From NCBI RefSeq assembly GCF_041296385.1, contig NW_027183506.1:1-64000 (forward strand): DNA of 64,000 bases. Direction: 5' to 3'. The notes below the pieces were generated by a model, which made no database searches, was not told where the DNA came from, and was given only the letters and a program-made list of their open reading frames with translations. The position numbers and the translations under genes were made by a program. Below, in pieces: positions 49,990 to 62,071 of the stretch. Source of the stretch: Aphelocoma coerulescens (lineage: Eukaryota > Chordata > Aves > Passeriformes > Corvidae). Within the stretch, counting starts at the first letter, position 1, and the number at the start of each line of letters is the position of its first letter.

Positions 49990-51130
49990 TGCTTTTGTGT
50001 GGATCCCTCATCTCTGTGGCACGGGGGGAATAGCAGTGCTGGGAGCCAGCAGCGGGCTCAGGAGCATCCCGCTCTGTCAGCTCTGAGCAGGTGGCACATG
50101 TCCTGCTCTCCTGCTGCCCTCCAAAGCACAGAATCCATGGGCAAGTTTAGGCCCAGCTCTGGGCACAGCCAGCATGGCCTGGGCACGGGAACGGGGGCCA
50201 AAGCGGGCGGGATCCTTCTGCAGCTGCCTGGTGGTTTCTGGTTTCTGTGCCCAGAGTGCCAGGATGTTCTTAAGAGGTGCTTGTCCATGCAGCCCTTGGA
50301 CAGGCCGTCCTTGGAAGAGCTCTTCAGTGCTCCTTGGCTGCAGGGTGTTCATGTGCCCTAGAGGATGGCAGGGACCCACGGGCACAGTGTGATCCAGGGG
50401 CCTGGCAGGTAACAGCCCCACACAGCTCTTGGCAATCAGTGGCAAAGCAAAGCAGACTATTTTGTCCTGTCTGTAGCTCTGAGCAGGGAGCATCAGAAGG
50501 GAACACGCAGCTCTTGGGCTGCAGCTGAGCTGGAGGCCTGCTCTGGCAAGCACTGGTGGCCACCATCCCCCCTGGTTTTGTTTGTCTGGTTCATTGATGG
50601 CTGGGGCCCTGGGCAGAACCCTGAGAGCCTGGTGTGGCCCCAGGGAAGGAGAAGGAGCCCCTGGAGAAGCTGTACCAGGTGGGGCTGCTGCTGCTGGAGC
50701 CACCAAGGACGAGCTCAAGGACGACAACCTCTTCCTGGAGCTGGCCAGTGGCAGCTGAAGATGATGGACTTTGATTCTGGCACCTTCTCCAAAGACACGC
50801 TCCACGGCCAGTGTGCAGGTGAGTCCAGAGCCAGGGGGATGCTCCCAGAGCTGGGCATGGCACGGCCTGGCCGGGCACCAAAGGTTCCCCCTTTGCTGGG
50901 GCGGCTGCAGGGAATTCTTCAGTGGCTGCCAAACTGCTTTTGGGCTCTGGGCAGCTGCTGAGGAGGTGGCTGTGCCATGGCTGGCTGCAGGCTGGGCACA
51001 TGTCCTGCCCTCCTGCTCTGCTCCCAAAGGCAGCAATGCTGGGCAGCTTTGGGCCCTGCTCTGAGCACAGCCAGCACGGCCTGGGCACTGCGGGCGGCTG
51101 GGACAAGGCCGTGAAATCCAACATCTGGCC
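49990..51130 (+). pseudogene. Inverted, diverged PIM-like locus fragment
   Basis: Exon 50255-50361 (107 bp, as in gene B) encodes ECQDVLKRCL...APWLQGVHVP and a stop, after an acceptor tgcccag. Downstream, 50,690-50,820 reads KDDNLFLELASGQLKMMDFD..., a PIM-like catalytic-loop/DFG block with Asp in place of Gly and a gtgagt donor. The block order matches the minus strand of 33,330-35,030, so this is an inverted paralogue of that segment. No exons 1-2 were found. It is not a working kinase. Confidence 0.75.
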
Positions 51131-51660
51131 TTGTTTGGGGCTGTATGGTCAAAGTCAGCTCCCTTGGCTCCTCCTTGAGCCCTGGCCAGGCTTAGGAGGA
51201 AGCCAAGAGGAGGATGAAAGCAGATGTTCCTGCACTAGAAGTGCTGTCAGTTTGTTTCTCCAGCACTGTCAAAGCTGGGCCCTCTCCCAGCGGGGTTGGA
51301 GCCTCAGCTGTGGCTGGAGGCAGCTGCAGGAATTCCCAGTGTCCGGGAGTGGCTCTCCAGTCCTTGGCTGGGACAGCTTCCCCCAGCTGATGGGTGGCTC
51401 TGGGTGATGGTAAAGTCTGAGGGTCACTGGGGCTGGATCTTGGTTAATCACTGCAGGCAATCTTTGGCACTGATGACTGGGGGCATTGCTGAGCTGTTCC
51501 TGCTGTGATTCTTTGCTAATGATTATGTGCTTTGCTGAGCTTATGCTTTTGTAATTCTTTGCAGATTTGCATTTTATAAATTGCACAATCCCTTCAGTAG
51601 GGTCTGTGTCTTTGGTGCTGACCCTGCCCACCAGCAAAACAGGGCCCCATCCTGCCTGAG
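51131..51660. other. No gene recognised
   Basis: Unremarkable sequence with an AT-richer end (about 51,500-51,600). No domain or repeat structure was seen. Confidence 0.4.
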
Positions 51661-51994
51661 TGTTACCTGGGAAGACAAAAACCCTCACTCCAAATGTCCC
51701 CCCCTTCCTCCTTGTTCCCCCCACTTTATACACTGGCCATGATGTCCTGTGGTCTGGGATATCCCTGGGGTCAGTTGGGGTCACCTGTCCTGGCTGTGAC
51801 CCCTGCCAAGCTCCCCCTCACCCCCAGCCCCTCCCCAGCGTGGCCGGACGAGGGGCAGGAAAGGCCTTGGCTCTGTGCAAGCTCAGCAAGAACAAAACCA
51901 TCTCCGTGTGAGCAACGCTGTGCTCAGCACAGAGCCAAACACAGCCCCAGAGAAAGGCCTGGCAAGGAAATTCCCTCTGCCCCAGCCCACAGCA
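51661..51994 (+). mobile_element. Solo LTR (passerine ERVL-like)
   Basis: Starts tgttacctgggaagacaaaa, contains actttatacactggcc, gggtcagttggggtcacctg, ccttggctctgtgcaagc and agcaagaacaaaaccatc, and ends near ccacagca. These phrases occur in this order in bird ERVL LTRs. No internal region or clear target duplication is visible. Confidence 0.65.
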
Positions 51995-52440
51995 GCACCC
52001 CATGGCCATCCACCATCACCACAGCTCCACGGGTTCCTTTCCATGGCCCTGGCCCTGGCCACGGGACCTTGGGCTGGTGGCCATGGCAGCCGACTGTGGC
52101 CCAGGGCTCAGTGCCCGTGTCCATGGCAGCAGTGCCCAGCCACGGGCCCTGAGTGCAGGTGACCGTGCCAATCCCCATGGCAGCGGGGCCAAGCGTTGGT
52201 GTCCATGGCACCAAAGTGAGGAACGGGTCCCTGTGGCCGCTGCCGTGGCATCAGCGAGTGTCAGTGCAATTGTAGCTGGCACCAGCCCCGGCACCGCTCT
52301 GTCCTGAGGGCTGCCATGGCAGCCGAGGGCAGCCACAGGTCTGCGGGCAAGTGGCCACGGACCCTGAGTGCAGCAATGGGTCCTGGGGGGGTTTCCAAGG
52401 GAACTGGAACTGATGAGGGTTGCCATGGCATCCAACCCCC
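51995..52440. other. No gene recognised; ccatggcagc-rich low-complexity DNA
   Basis: Recurrent 'ccatggc(a/c)' and 'gtgtccatgg' words suggest a decayed minisatellite. Confidence 0.4.
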
Positions 52441-52975
52441 TGGGATGTCACACAGCCACCCTGGGATGTCCCACAGCCAACCTGGGATGTCAAAACTCAT
52501 TCTGTGATGTCACATAGCCACCCTGTGATGTCATAGACACCCTGTGATGTCATAGACACTCTGTGATGTCATGCCACCCATCTGTGATGTCACAGTCCTC
52601 TCTGTGATATCACTGTGATAGCTCTGTGATGTCACAGCAGACTCTATGATGTCATACAGCTCCCCTGTGATGTCACACAACCACTCTGTGATGTCACACA
52701 AGCACCCTGTGATGTCACAGTCCTATCTGTGATGTCACAACTCTGCACTGTGATGTCACACCAGCACCCTGTGATGTCACAGCCATCTCTGTGATGTCAT
52801 AGTCTGCCCTGTGATGTCAGAGCCCAATCTGTGATGTCACAGCTAACTCTATGATGTCACAGCACCACTCTCTGATGTCACAGAGCTGCTCCATGATGTC
52901 ACCGTAGACTCTATGATGTCATACAGCCACCCTGTGATGTCACACAGCCCCTTTCTGACATCACAGCTGCTCTGT
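52440..52975 (+). repeat. Minisatellite with TGTGATGTCACA core
   Basis: About 25 units of 18-25 bp, each centred on ctgtgatgtcaca followed by a variable spacer (cagccacc, tagacac, gcaccc). Each unit contains TGATGTCA, one mismatch from the CRE TGACGTCA. Earlier units (ctgggatgtca) are more diverged. Confidence 0.92.
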
Positions 52976-52999
52976 GGCTCTGTGACACAGGCACAGAGG

Positions 53000-53460
53000 T
53001 GTTACCAAAACTTCAGGGAAACAAAACCTCCTCAGCATCAGCGCAGCACGAAGCAGCAGCATTCTTTATTGGGCCGGATGCACGAGGGGAGAGCCCCTCC
53101 CAAAGTCATGTGTGCCGAGGTCAGGAATGTTCCTGTTTGCAGACTGTGTTTCACAGACTCATTCCCAGACTGTCCCACAATAAACACACACACGACAATC
53201 ATTTCCCCAAAATCATTGCATATTTCCCCCACCCCTTTGCACATCCGTTCTTCTGCCCTGGGGCTCTCTTTGGGGGTCCCTGGTGGTCGGTGACCCCAAA
53301 GCCAGCCCTGACTGCCCAGTGAACTGGTGAAAGTTGGCACACCTGGGCTGGTTGCTGCCTACAGAATCAGCCTTGTGCGGTTCCATGGCCAGTGGCTTTT
53401 GGAGAAGAAGCATTGTATGAACCCACCAGGTGCAAACGGTTTTTCATCTGGTAAATTTCC
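53000..53460 (-). mobile_element. 3' LTR-like region of a decayed gammaretrovirus-like ERV
   Basis: On the minus strand, AATAAAG (rc of ctttatt at 53,063-53,069) is followed by aatgctgctgcttc, as at R/U5 of gammaretroviral LTRs. At 53,454-53,467 the minus strand has ccaaggggggaaatt, a good polypurine tract. Exact ends are uncertain. Confidence 0.5.
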
Positions 53461-54990
53461 CCCCTTGGAGGGTTGGGAAGCTTCTCTTCCCTTCAAGCCT
53501 TCGTAAGCCTCACTCTGCTCCTTTACTCACATCCCACGAGTTCCTCAGCTGCTTTCACAACCATGTTCTTTACACAGCTCAAAGCAAGTGTCACAAGCAC
53601 AAGTATTGCTGGGATCCCAGTTAGACTTTGCAAAAGTCAGGCCAACCATCAGTCAGAGAAAATCCAAGTCCTTGAAATATTTTATCCAGTTACTGTCTAA
53701 TCCTCCCCTTAATTCCCTGCTGGATGCAGCAACTGATTTTATCCTCTCTACCCGATCATCCAATCCAGCATCACATTTGGAATGTGCACACAACAAGTGT
53801 TGCTGTTTCAGTTCAAGAATCCACATACTCCCTGTCCATGTAACAGCAATAGGGCTAAAGCCAATCTGCTCTGTAAAGTCATTTTAGCTGTGGCTGGCAA
53901 TTGTTCCTTTATTTCAGCAAGCCCCAAAGGAGCTGCATTCACTCAGGTTTCCATCTGCAGAGCCCAATGGTGTGTGGCTGCTCTGTTCCTAAAGGCAGAT
54001 CTTTGCGGAGCAGAGATGAATTCTAAAATCCATCCCGCTGTAGTTCCCGCACTGGGATGTTTCCAAGTTCCATCCCCTTTAACCTTTCCCCACAGTTGGG
54101 TTCCCGGTGGTGACTCCTTGCACGAGGGACGGAACGTTAATACCCCCAGTGTCCATGGTGCTCCTGATTCTCCCAGGGCCAAACGTGTGCTCCAAATTCC
54201 ATCACTTCCCACCCATCCTGGGGCTCCTAAGGATCTGACCGCATCCTGCTGACACTCTGTGCCTCTCCAAGGCTTGCTGTTTGTTGGCTGAGCCCAGGTG
54301 TCACTGAGAAAGGCAGAATCATTTCTACAAACACAGCCTAGCCTCAGAGCCTGGGCCACAGCCAGGAGCTGCTGCACCTCAGGATTCCAAACAGCTCAAG
54401 TGTCTGTCCCAGGGCAATCCCACTTTTCCTTTGTCCTGGGATCCTTTGGCCTTGACCTTGTTAAATCAGGATATTTTATACCCACCTGTAAGGGGTCCCG
54501 TGGAAGGCCTGGGCTCCCTTCCCAGCCCAGACACCCCTGAACTGGCTGGAAACATTCCCATTGTCCTGTCTGAGGGTGATTCCATACTGCTGGAATTTGG
54601 CAGCTCCAGGGGCTATCAGTGCAATCTGTCAGCTGATCAATATTTCCTGAGGTAATTTCCAGATCCAGTTTGGAAATGTTACAATTCTCAGCAGTATCGT
54701 TCTTATGTGTCCATGGTAAGGAATATTCTCCTTCCATCCCTGTCCAGGTGCCCTGGGTGCTATTTCCTTCCACAAGTGTTCCCAGATTTTTGTCAAATTG
54801 CTGACTGAAGCTCCCCACGGAACTGGATTTTCTGCACAGGTTGGTGTTGGCAAACAAGCTGTTACAGGGGTCACATTCTGTCATCTGCCAACATCTTGCA
54901 CTGACTTTGAAAACCGCATTTCCCTTCCCAGAAGTCAGGAACATCGTTTCTATTTTTATTATAGTTACACAATAATTGATCATCTAGATC
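53461..54990 (-). pseudogene. Decayed env-like region of the gammaretrovirus-like ERV
   Basis: It lies where env would be, between integrase and the 3' LTR. The longest open stretch (54983-54396) has several NxS/T sites and spaced cysteines but no clear fusion peptide. The remainder is broken into short frames. The assignment rests mainly on position. Confidence 0.4.
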
Positions 54991-55095
54991 CAATAAAGAG
55001 TATCCCCTTAGAAAATCCTATTCAATACCTAAAACAATAGGATTGATGTAAAACCCCAAACTCCATGGTGTCAGACAGTCTTGTTTCTGCTGTGT

Positions 55096-56424
55096 TTAAT
55101 GTGTGCTTGCTGGTTTTACCCGCATGTGATGAACCCTGAGTTTGATTCCTTCTACCTTGAGTGCAGGGTAGGTTACCAGGAGGACTTGAGATGGTCCCTT
55201 CCACTTTGGCTGGATTGTTCCAAAATTCCAGGTTCTGATGTACACCGCATCTCCTGGTTGGAAAGGATGTACAGGCGAGTCCAGCCCCAATGATCTGTTG
55301 AGAACCATGCACCTTTTAAGGCTTACAAGAGTTAGTCCCAGTGCTATTAAATATTCATTGCAGCAAAACTTCTGAGACTTCCCTTGTCTTGTTGGTGCCA
55401 CATGGGAAAGCTTCTGGCCATCCAGAAAAAGGATCCACCAATACCAAAATGTGCCAGTCCCCCTTCTGTCTGGGCAGTTCTGCAAAATCAGTTGGCCAAA
55501 ATCACCTGGTGATTCCCATGTAACGAGCCCTGGAGGCAGCCTTCTTCCTTCAAAACCAATCCCATCTTTCTCAACAACTGATCTATTATTTTTTGCCATT
55601 TTTGTGCTTACTAGATGCCTTTGTAAACTGGCCACCATATTCTCCATCTCCTAATGTGTTTCCTGATGTTTTAGTTCCATTATACATTAATTGTGGAGCT
55701 CCAATTACCTGCCCACACGGGGTTACCAATCACCTGCTGGGATTTTCCGTAGCTGCTGCTGATGGGGCTGACTGCCTGTCCTGATCACTGGAATCTGGCT
55801 TTTGTTGCAGAACATTCAAGTTTTTGCTAGGTATTAGTGCAAGGAGAGCTTTTTCAGCACCCTCTTGAGCTGTTTGGTCAGCCAATGGAGTCCCTGGATT
55901 AACTGGGGAGTCTCCAAACCCATGGGCTTTACAAGGGCATCAGGGCCACTTCTTTTGGTTTTGGCACACTCTGCAGTAGGTGACTGATTTCTTTTTGTAC
56001 TCACTGGAGACCTCTGTGCCCTTTCCTTCCATGTGGCTCCCTGGGCGTCTATTATTCCAAACCCAGAGTTCAAATCAGTCCATATGTTCACCTTTTTTCC
56101 TTCAGTGATTTCTAGGAAAGGTCATTCATTCTGCTTTTTGTGCTGATGTGTTCAAAGCTAAAGCCTGGGCTTCTATGACCTGGGTTGAGGTTCCCACTGC
56201 ACACCCAGCTGCCCGTTTTCCATCCGTACCATGCTGCTCCCACCAGGGTGCAGGTCCAGTGCTGGCTCCTGGATGGGATTGCTCTCGAGGTCCCAGAGTC
56301 TGCCAGAACACACTTGTTCCATGGATCCCAGGCAGCCATAGCACAAAGATTCCAACCCTTCTCTTAGAAGGGACTCGAACACTTCCCTGTTCCAACCTTG
56401 GGTACCTTGAACCAAACCCTGCAA
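55096..56424 (-). pseudogene. Decayed gammaretrovirus-like pol (RNase H to integrase C-terminus)
   Basis: Minus-strand pieces in different frames. 56,126-56,230 carries the RNase H-like GTSTQVIEAQAL...TSAQKAE, and 55,096-55,280 carries the integrase C-terminal block PGDAVYIRTW...PKWKGP...HHMRVKP. Between them are degraded integrase pieces (CPDRRGTGTFWYWW). Stops and frameshifts separate the parts. This is an old copy, unrelated to the intact provirus at 25-32 kb. Confidence 0.75.
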
Positions 56425-56599
56425 AGCTTTTGCTGCACCTTACAGGCAGGTCAACAGTTTACACTGGGAAAGGAAAAGGTGCCTTTATCTTACCAGGGGT
56501 CTTTCTCTGATTTCCTTTGGAGCAGGGATCAAGGGTTCTTCCCAGAATCCTTCAGTGCTGCCTGCAGGTCCTGCCATCCCTCAGATCTGTTGAAATTCA

Positions 56600-56995
56600 A
56601 GAGGATGAGGCCACGGGGTGTCCCAATGGTGCCTTGGTTCCATGGGCCCCACAGTGTAACCATGGTGTCCTTGGTTCTGCAGTGTCACAATGGACCCTTC
56701 ATTCCATGAGGCCCCACAGTGTGGCAATGGTCCCTTGAGTCCATGAGGCCCCACAAGGTCACAATGGTCCCTTGGTTCCATGGCCCCGCACTCTCACAAT
56801 GCTCTCCTTGGCTGCACAAGGTCCCGTAGTGGCACAAGGGTCTCCTTGGTGCAGAGACCAGGGCAGAAGGGTTCCACAAGGCCCCAGAGTGTCACAAGGA
56901 TCTCCTTGGATCTACAGTGTCAGAACTGACCCTTGGTTACACGAGATCCTCCTGTGTCCCAAGGGCTCGTTGGTTCCACAGGGCCTGATTCTCTA
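56600..56995. repeat. Satellite-like repeat (ttccatgaggccccacagtgt)
   Basis: About ten irregular 35-40-bp units built from 'cccttggttccatg', 'aggccccacagtgt' and 'cacaatgg'. Same family as 40,871-41,140 and 46,380-46,560. Confidence 0.8.
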
Positions 56996-57685
56996 ACACT
57001 TCAGAGATGGTGTAGGACAGTTTCTATTTTCCCGCAGTTTGGTGACGAAAGGAGCACGCTGGGCAGAGCACGGAGATGCTGCTGCTGTCTGCTCAGGGGA
57101 AAGGGTCCAACAAGGCTGAGGGGCTGGGAGGCTGCTGGAAGGGCCGTGCCCCACATGGTACAGCTTTCCTGGGAGGCAGGGAACAGCAGGAGAGACACGC
57201 ACTGCCCCACAGAGCAGCTGGGCAGGGGGACACTGGGCATGAGGAGGAGGAAATGTCCCTCCCAGGGCAGCGTGGGGGCAGAAGCACCCAGAGGGAGGAT
57301 GAGCTCAGGGCATGTGTGTGTGCCCAAGGCACAGAGGGTGAGGCTGGGCACAGCTCAGGCCAGGGCTGGAGGTGGCAGGGCAGAGCTGGTGGTGGGGCAG
57401 TGAGATGGGAGTGTGCAGCCTGCAGGGACACAGCAGCAGCGGTGGGACAGCGCAGGACAAGCTGTGCTGGACATGGCCAAGGGCCCTGGCAGGGCTGGCA
57501 GTGTCCAGGAGAAGCCAAGACTTGGTGCCCAGGGTCATGGCAGCGTATCTTCCACCAAGGGCTTAGAGGACACACCTTGTCCTCAGGCCCTGGGGCCTCC
57601 TGGGAATAGCCCCAGAAAGTCTGGGCACTGTCAGCCCCCTGTCCTGCCCTCAGCATTCCCCCACATCCCAGCAGCCTCATTTGGG
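56996..57685. other. No gene recognised
   Basis: GC-rich sequence. 57,220-57,400 is an inverted relative of 41,140-41,300. Confidence 0.4.
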
Positions 57686-58005
57686 AATGGCTCTGCTCCA
57701 GGATGGCATGCTGCAGAGAATGCAGGTAGATTTTGTGCTCACTCCTGGCATGCAGCTGGACAATAAAGCCTGATCCAGCCCCCCCTCAGCATATGTCCGG
57801 CTCTGGCATTGGGGCGGGGCAACTTTGGGAGCAGCCCCAGCCCTGCTCCTGCTCCCGGCTGGGCACCCAGCTGCTGGGACACAGGTGTGTCCTGATGCCA
57901 CCGTCTACTCCTTTGAGAAGGGGAGGACAGAGTGCATCAGGGAGTTTGGTGTGGCTTACATGCGGCAAGGAGAAGGTGCAGCCCCAAACTGGCTTTCACT
58001 TCTAG

Positions 58006-58400
58006 AACCTTTTGCTATTGCGGGAGCAGCTGCTGGAGCTTTTCAACCGAGCTGCAAGAGTGAAAAGTGTGATGGCATGTCTATCTGAGAAGGAAGGTTC
58101 GGTGCCGCAGCCTGTTGTGCACAATTTATATGCTGATAAGAGAAGGGGGTGCTTTTGGAACGTTTTCCTTCCTGACACTTCTGTCTCTGTGAGCTTTAGC
58201 TGCTTGGACTCAGGGGTACCGAAGGTATGTGAAAGTGACTGGGATGCGAGAATCATGTTGCACAGGGAACAGGGAAGGTCAGCAAATGTTTCCTGTCCTG
58301 GCACATCTCTCAGTCTGAACTGCAGCTGCAGATGCTTCACTTCCGCCAAGGACTCTGCCACCTTGAGAGAAGGATGCGCTCTATGGAGTTGAGAAAGAAA
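58006..58400 (+). other. Exon-like blocks in macrosatellite unit 1, identity unknown
   Basis: Block X 58006-58224 (acceptor cacttctag, donor gtatgt; 73 codons, starts NLLLLREQLLELFNRAARV) and block Y 58314-58400 (acceptor catctctcag, donor gtgcgt; 29 codons, starts SELQLQMLHFRQGLCHLERR). Both are open, phase 0 and a multiple of three. Charged/leucine-rich content suggests helices. I do not recognise the protein. Confidence 0.45.
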
Positions 58401-59286
58401 GTGCGTCTCACTAGCTTCTTTCCTCTACTTCATAGACAGCAAAGGGGCTATGAAAGGCAGCACTGGCTTTTTGTTCTAGGACTTCTTCTTTACAAGCAGC
58501 TGCTGGATGTTTGGAAGGGGGTTTGGGATATGCAAAAATGAGAGGCTAAGATGGTAAGAGGGTAAGATGGAAGTCATCTGGCAAAAGCAGAGCTCACAAA
58601 AGGGCCAGCTGAGAAAGCTCTTGCTGCCTACAACTTCAACTGCACCCCTCAAAGCAGCAGCACACACGCTGCTCTCGGCACTTTCCTTCTCAGCTCTACG
58701 CACCATCCTAAGCCTTGCCTCTCCCACACTCAGGATCCAAAGACAACGGCACCAGGGACTGCTCACACACTAAAGGCACCAGGACAAAAGGCTCACCAGC
58801 TTGGCCTTTGCATTCCCGCTGACAGCTCCACAGCTTGAACCCAGAGAACTGCCTGCTGCCAACAGCCTTTCCAATCACTCTGAGCACCTCATGACAAGGA
58901 GTGTGGGGAATGAATCTCCAGCAGCCTCCTGCCCCAGGCTGTCCCCCGGGAGCAGCCCTGCTCCAGGCCGTGACTGCCACCTGCACAGCCAAAGGACCCA
59001 GAGCCGGTGTTACACACCACGGCTGTGCCTGGCACAGAGACACCAGTGGCCACACAAGTGGCCATGGCACTGTCCACACACAGTCCCTGCTGCTGCTCCC
59101 CCAGCCGCTGGCACCAACTCCCAGCCACCCACTCCTAAAGCCACGGGGCCCACTGGGACACTGCGGGGGCTCGTGGAAGCCAGCGGCCATTGTGACACAG
59201 CGGGGCTGCACAGAGCCCACGGTGCTTTGTGACCCGTGGCTCCCAGGAGAGCCTTTGTGATGCTGGGGAACTACAAGGAAGCCTGG

Positions 59287-59750
59287 CTCCTCTGTGACAC
59301 CACCACAGAAGCTCAGGGGAGCCCTGGAGACCGTGCTGATGCTATTGAACCTGATGCAACCCTGCCTCCTCTGTGACACCACAGAAGCTCAGGGAGCCCT
59401 GGAGACCGTGCTGATGCTATGGAACCTGATGCAACCCTGCCTCCTCTGTGACACCACAGAACCTCTGGGAGCCCTGGAGACCGTGCTGATGCTATGGAAC
59501 CTGATGCAACCCTGCCTCCACTGTGACACCACAGAAGCTCAGGGAGCCCTGGAGACTGTGGTGATGCTATGGAACCTGATGCAACCCTGCCTCCACTGTG
59601 ACACCACAGAACCTCTGGGAGCCCTGGAGACCGTGCTGATGCTATGGAACCTGATGCAACCCTGCCTCCACTGTGACACCACAGAAGCTCGGGGAGCTCT
59701 GCAGACCGTGGGGATGCTGGCGAAGCTGACGGAACCCTGGGCACCACAGT
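59287..59750 (+). repeat. 75-bp VNTR in unit 1
   Basis: Period 75 bp, keyed by 'tgacaccacagaa' and 'gctgatgctatggaacctga'. Five copies plus a diverged end copy. The period keeps all frames open (25-residue repeats). Confidence 0.95.
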
Positions 59751-59953
59751 GACGCTATGGAACCTGGTGGAACCGAGGGGCCACAGTGACACTGTGGGGC
59801 CTTTTGGAAGCAACAGGACCCTGGTGGGAAGCCACGGGATGATTAATCCTGCACGAACCTGCTCCAGGTGGGCTCCTCTCTCCCGGCTTCCACAGGTGCT
59901 GCTAGGATCCCACTCCGGCACTGGCTTGGCACGGGCTCACGGCTTCCTTTGGC

Positions 59954-62071
59954 AATGGCTCTGCTCCAGGATGGCATGCTGCAGAGAATGCAGGTAGATT
60001 TTGTGCTCACTCCTGGCATGCAGCTGGACAATAAAGCCTGATCCAGCCCCCCCTCAGCATATGTCCGGCTCTGGCATTGGGGCGGGGCAACTTTGGGAGC
60101 AGCCCCAGCCCTGCTCCTGCTCCCGGCTGGGCACCCAGCTGCTGGGACACAGGTGTGTCCTGATGCCACCGTCTACTCCTTTGAGAAGGGGAGGACAGAG
60201 TGCATCAGGGAGTTTGGTGTGGCTTACATGCGGCAAGGAGAAGGTGCAGCCCCAAACTGGCTTTCACTTCTAGAACCTTTTGCTATTGCGGGAGCAGCTG
60301 CTGGAGCTTTTCAACCGAGCTGCAAGAGTGAAAAGTGTGATGGCATGTCTATCTGAGAAGGAAGGTTCGGTGCCGCAGCCTGTTGTGCACAATTTATATG
60401 CTGATAAGAGAAGGGGGTGCTTTTGCAACGTTTTCCTTCCTGACACTTCTGTCTCTGTGAGCTTTAGCTGCTTGGACTCAGGGGTACCGAAGGTGTGTGA
60501 AAGTGACTGGGATGCGAGAATCATGTTGCACAGGGAACAGGGAAGGTCAGCAAATGTTTCCTGTCCTGGCACATCTCTCAGTCTGAACTGCAGCTGCAGA
60601 TGCTTCACTTCTGCCAAGGACTCTGCCACCTTGAGAGAAGGATGCGCTCTATGGAGTTGAGAAAGAAAGTGCGTCTCACTAGCTTCTTTCCTCTACTTCA
60701 TAGACAGCAAAGGGGCTATGAAAGGCAGCACTGGCTTTTTGTTCTAGGACTTCTTCTTTACAAGCAGCTGCTGGATGTTTGGAAGGGGGTTTGGGATATG
60801 CAAAAATGAGAGGCTAAGATGGTAAGAGGGTAAGATGGAAGTCATCTGGCAAAAGCAGAGCTCACAAAAGGGCCAGCTGAGAAAGCTCTTGCTGCCTACA
60901 ACTTCAACTGCACCCCTCAAAGCAGCAGCACACATGCTGCTCTCGGCACTTTCCTTCTCAGCTCTACGCACCATCCTAAGCCTTGCCTCTCCCACACTCA
61001 GGATCCAAAGACAACGGCACCAGGGACTGCTCACACACTAAAGGCACCAGGACAAAAGGCTCACCAGCTTGGCCTTTGCATTCCCGCTGACAGCTCCACA
61101 GCTTGAACCCAGAGAACTGCCTGCTGCCAACAGCCTTTCCAATCACTCTGAGCACCTCATGACAAGGAGTGTGGGGAATGAATCTCCAGCAGCCTCCTGC
61201 CCCAGGCTGTCCCCCGGGAGCAGCCCTGCTCCAGGCTGTGACTGCCACCTGCACAGCCAAAGGACCCAGAGCCGGTGTTACACACCACGGCTGTGCCTGG
61301 CACAGAGACACCAGTGGCCACACAAGTGGCCATGGCACTGTCCACACACAGTCCCTGCTGCTGCTCCCCCAGCCGCTGGCACCAACTCCCAGCCACCCAC
61401 TCCTAAAGCCACGGGGCCCACTGGGACACTGCGGGGGCTCGTGGAAGCCAGCGGCCATTGTGACACAGCGGGGCTGCACAGACCCCACGGTGCTTTGTGA
61501 CCCGTGGCTCCCAGGAGAGCCTTTGTGATGCTGGGGAACTACAAGGAAGCCTGGCTCCTCTGTGACACCACCACAGAAGCTCAGGGGAGCCCTGGAGACC
61601 GTGCTGATGCTATTGAACCTGATGCAACCCTGCCTCCTCTGTGACACCACAGAAGCTCTTGGAGCCCTGGAGACCGTGCTGATGCTATGGAACCTGATGC
61701 AACCCTGCCTCCTCTGTGACACCACAGAACCTCTGGGAGCCCTGGAGACCGTGCTGATGCTATGGAACCTGATGCAACCCTGCCTCCACTGTGACACCAC
61801 AGAAGCTCGGGGAGCTCTGCAGACCGTGGGGATGCTGGCGAAGCTGACGGAACCCTGGGCACCACAGTGACGCTATGGAACCTGGTGGAACCGAGGGGCC
61901 ACAGTGACACTGTGGGGCCTTTTGGAAGCAACAGGACCCTGGTGGGAAGCCACGGGATGATTAATCCTGCACGAACCTGCTCCAGGTGGGCTCCTCTCTC
62001 CCGGCTTCCACAGGTGCTGCTAGGATCCCACTCCGGCACTGGCTTGGCACGGGCTGACGGCTTCCTTTGGC
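59954..62071 (+). repeat. Macrosatellite unit 2 (2,118 bp)
   Basis: Same as unit 1 but with three VNTR copies (about 61,555-61,868), which exactly explains the 150-bp length difference. Exon-like blocks are at 60274-60492 and 60582-60668. The donor after block X is gtgtgt here. Confidence 0.96.

Larger units (their letters stand above)
57686..59953 (+). repeat. Macrosatellite unit 1 (2,268 bp)
   Basis: Starts at aatggctctgctccaggatgg. Units repeat head to tail at 59,954 and 62,072 with few differences. The unit includes an AATAAAG (57,760), gene-like exon blocks, and a 75-bp VNTR (59,287-59,750) with five full copies plus a diverged sixth. Confidence 0.96.
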
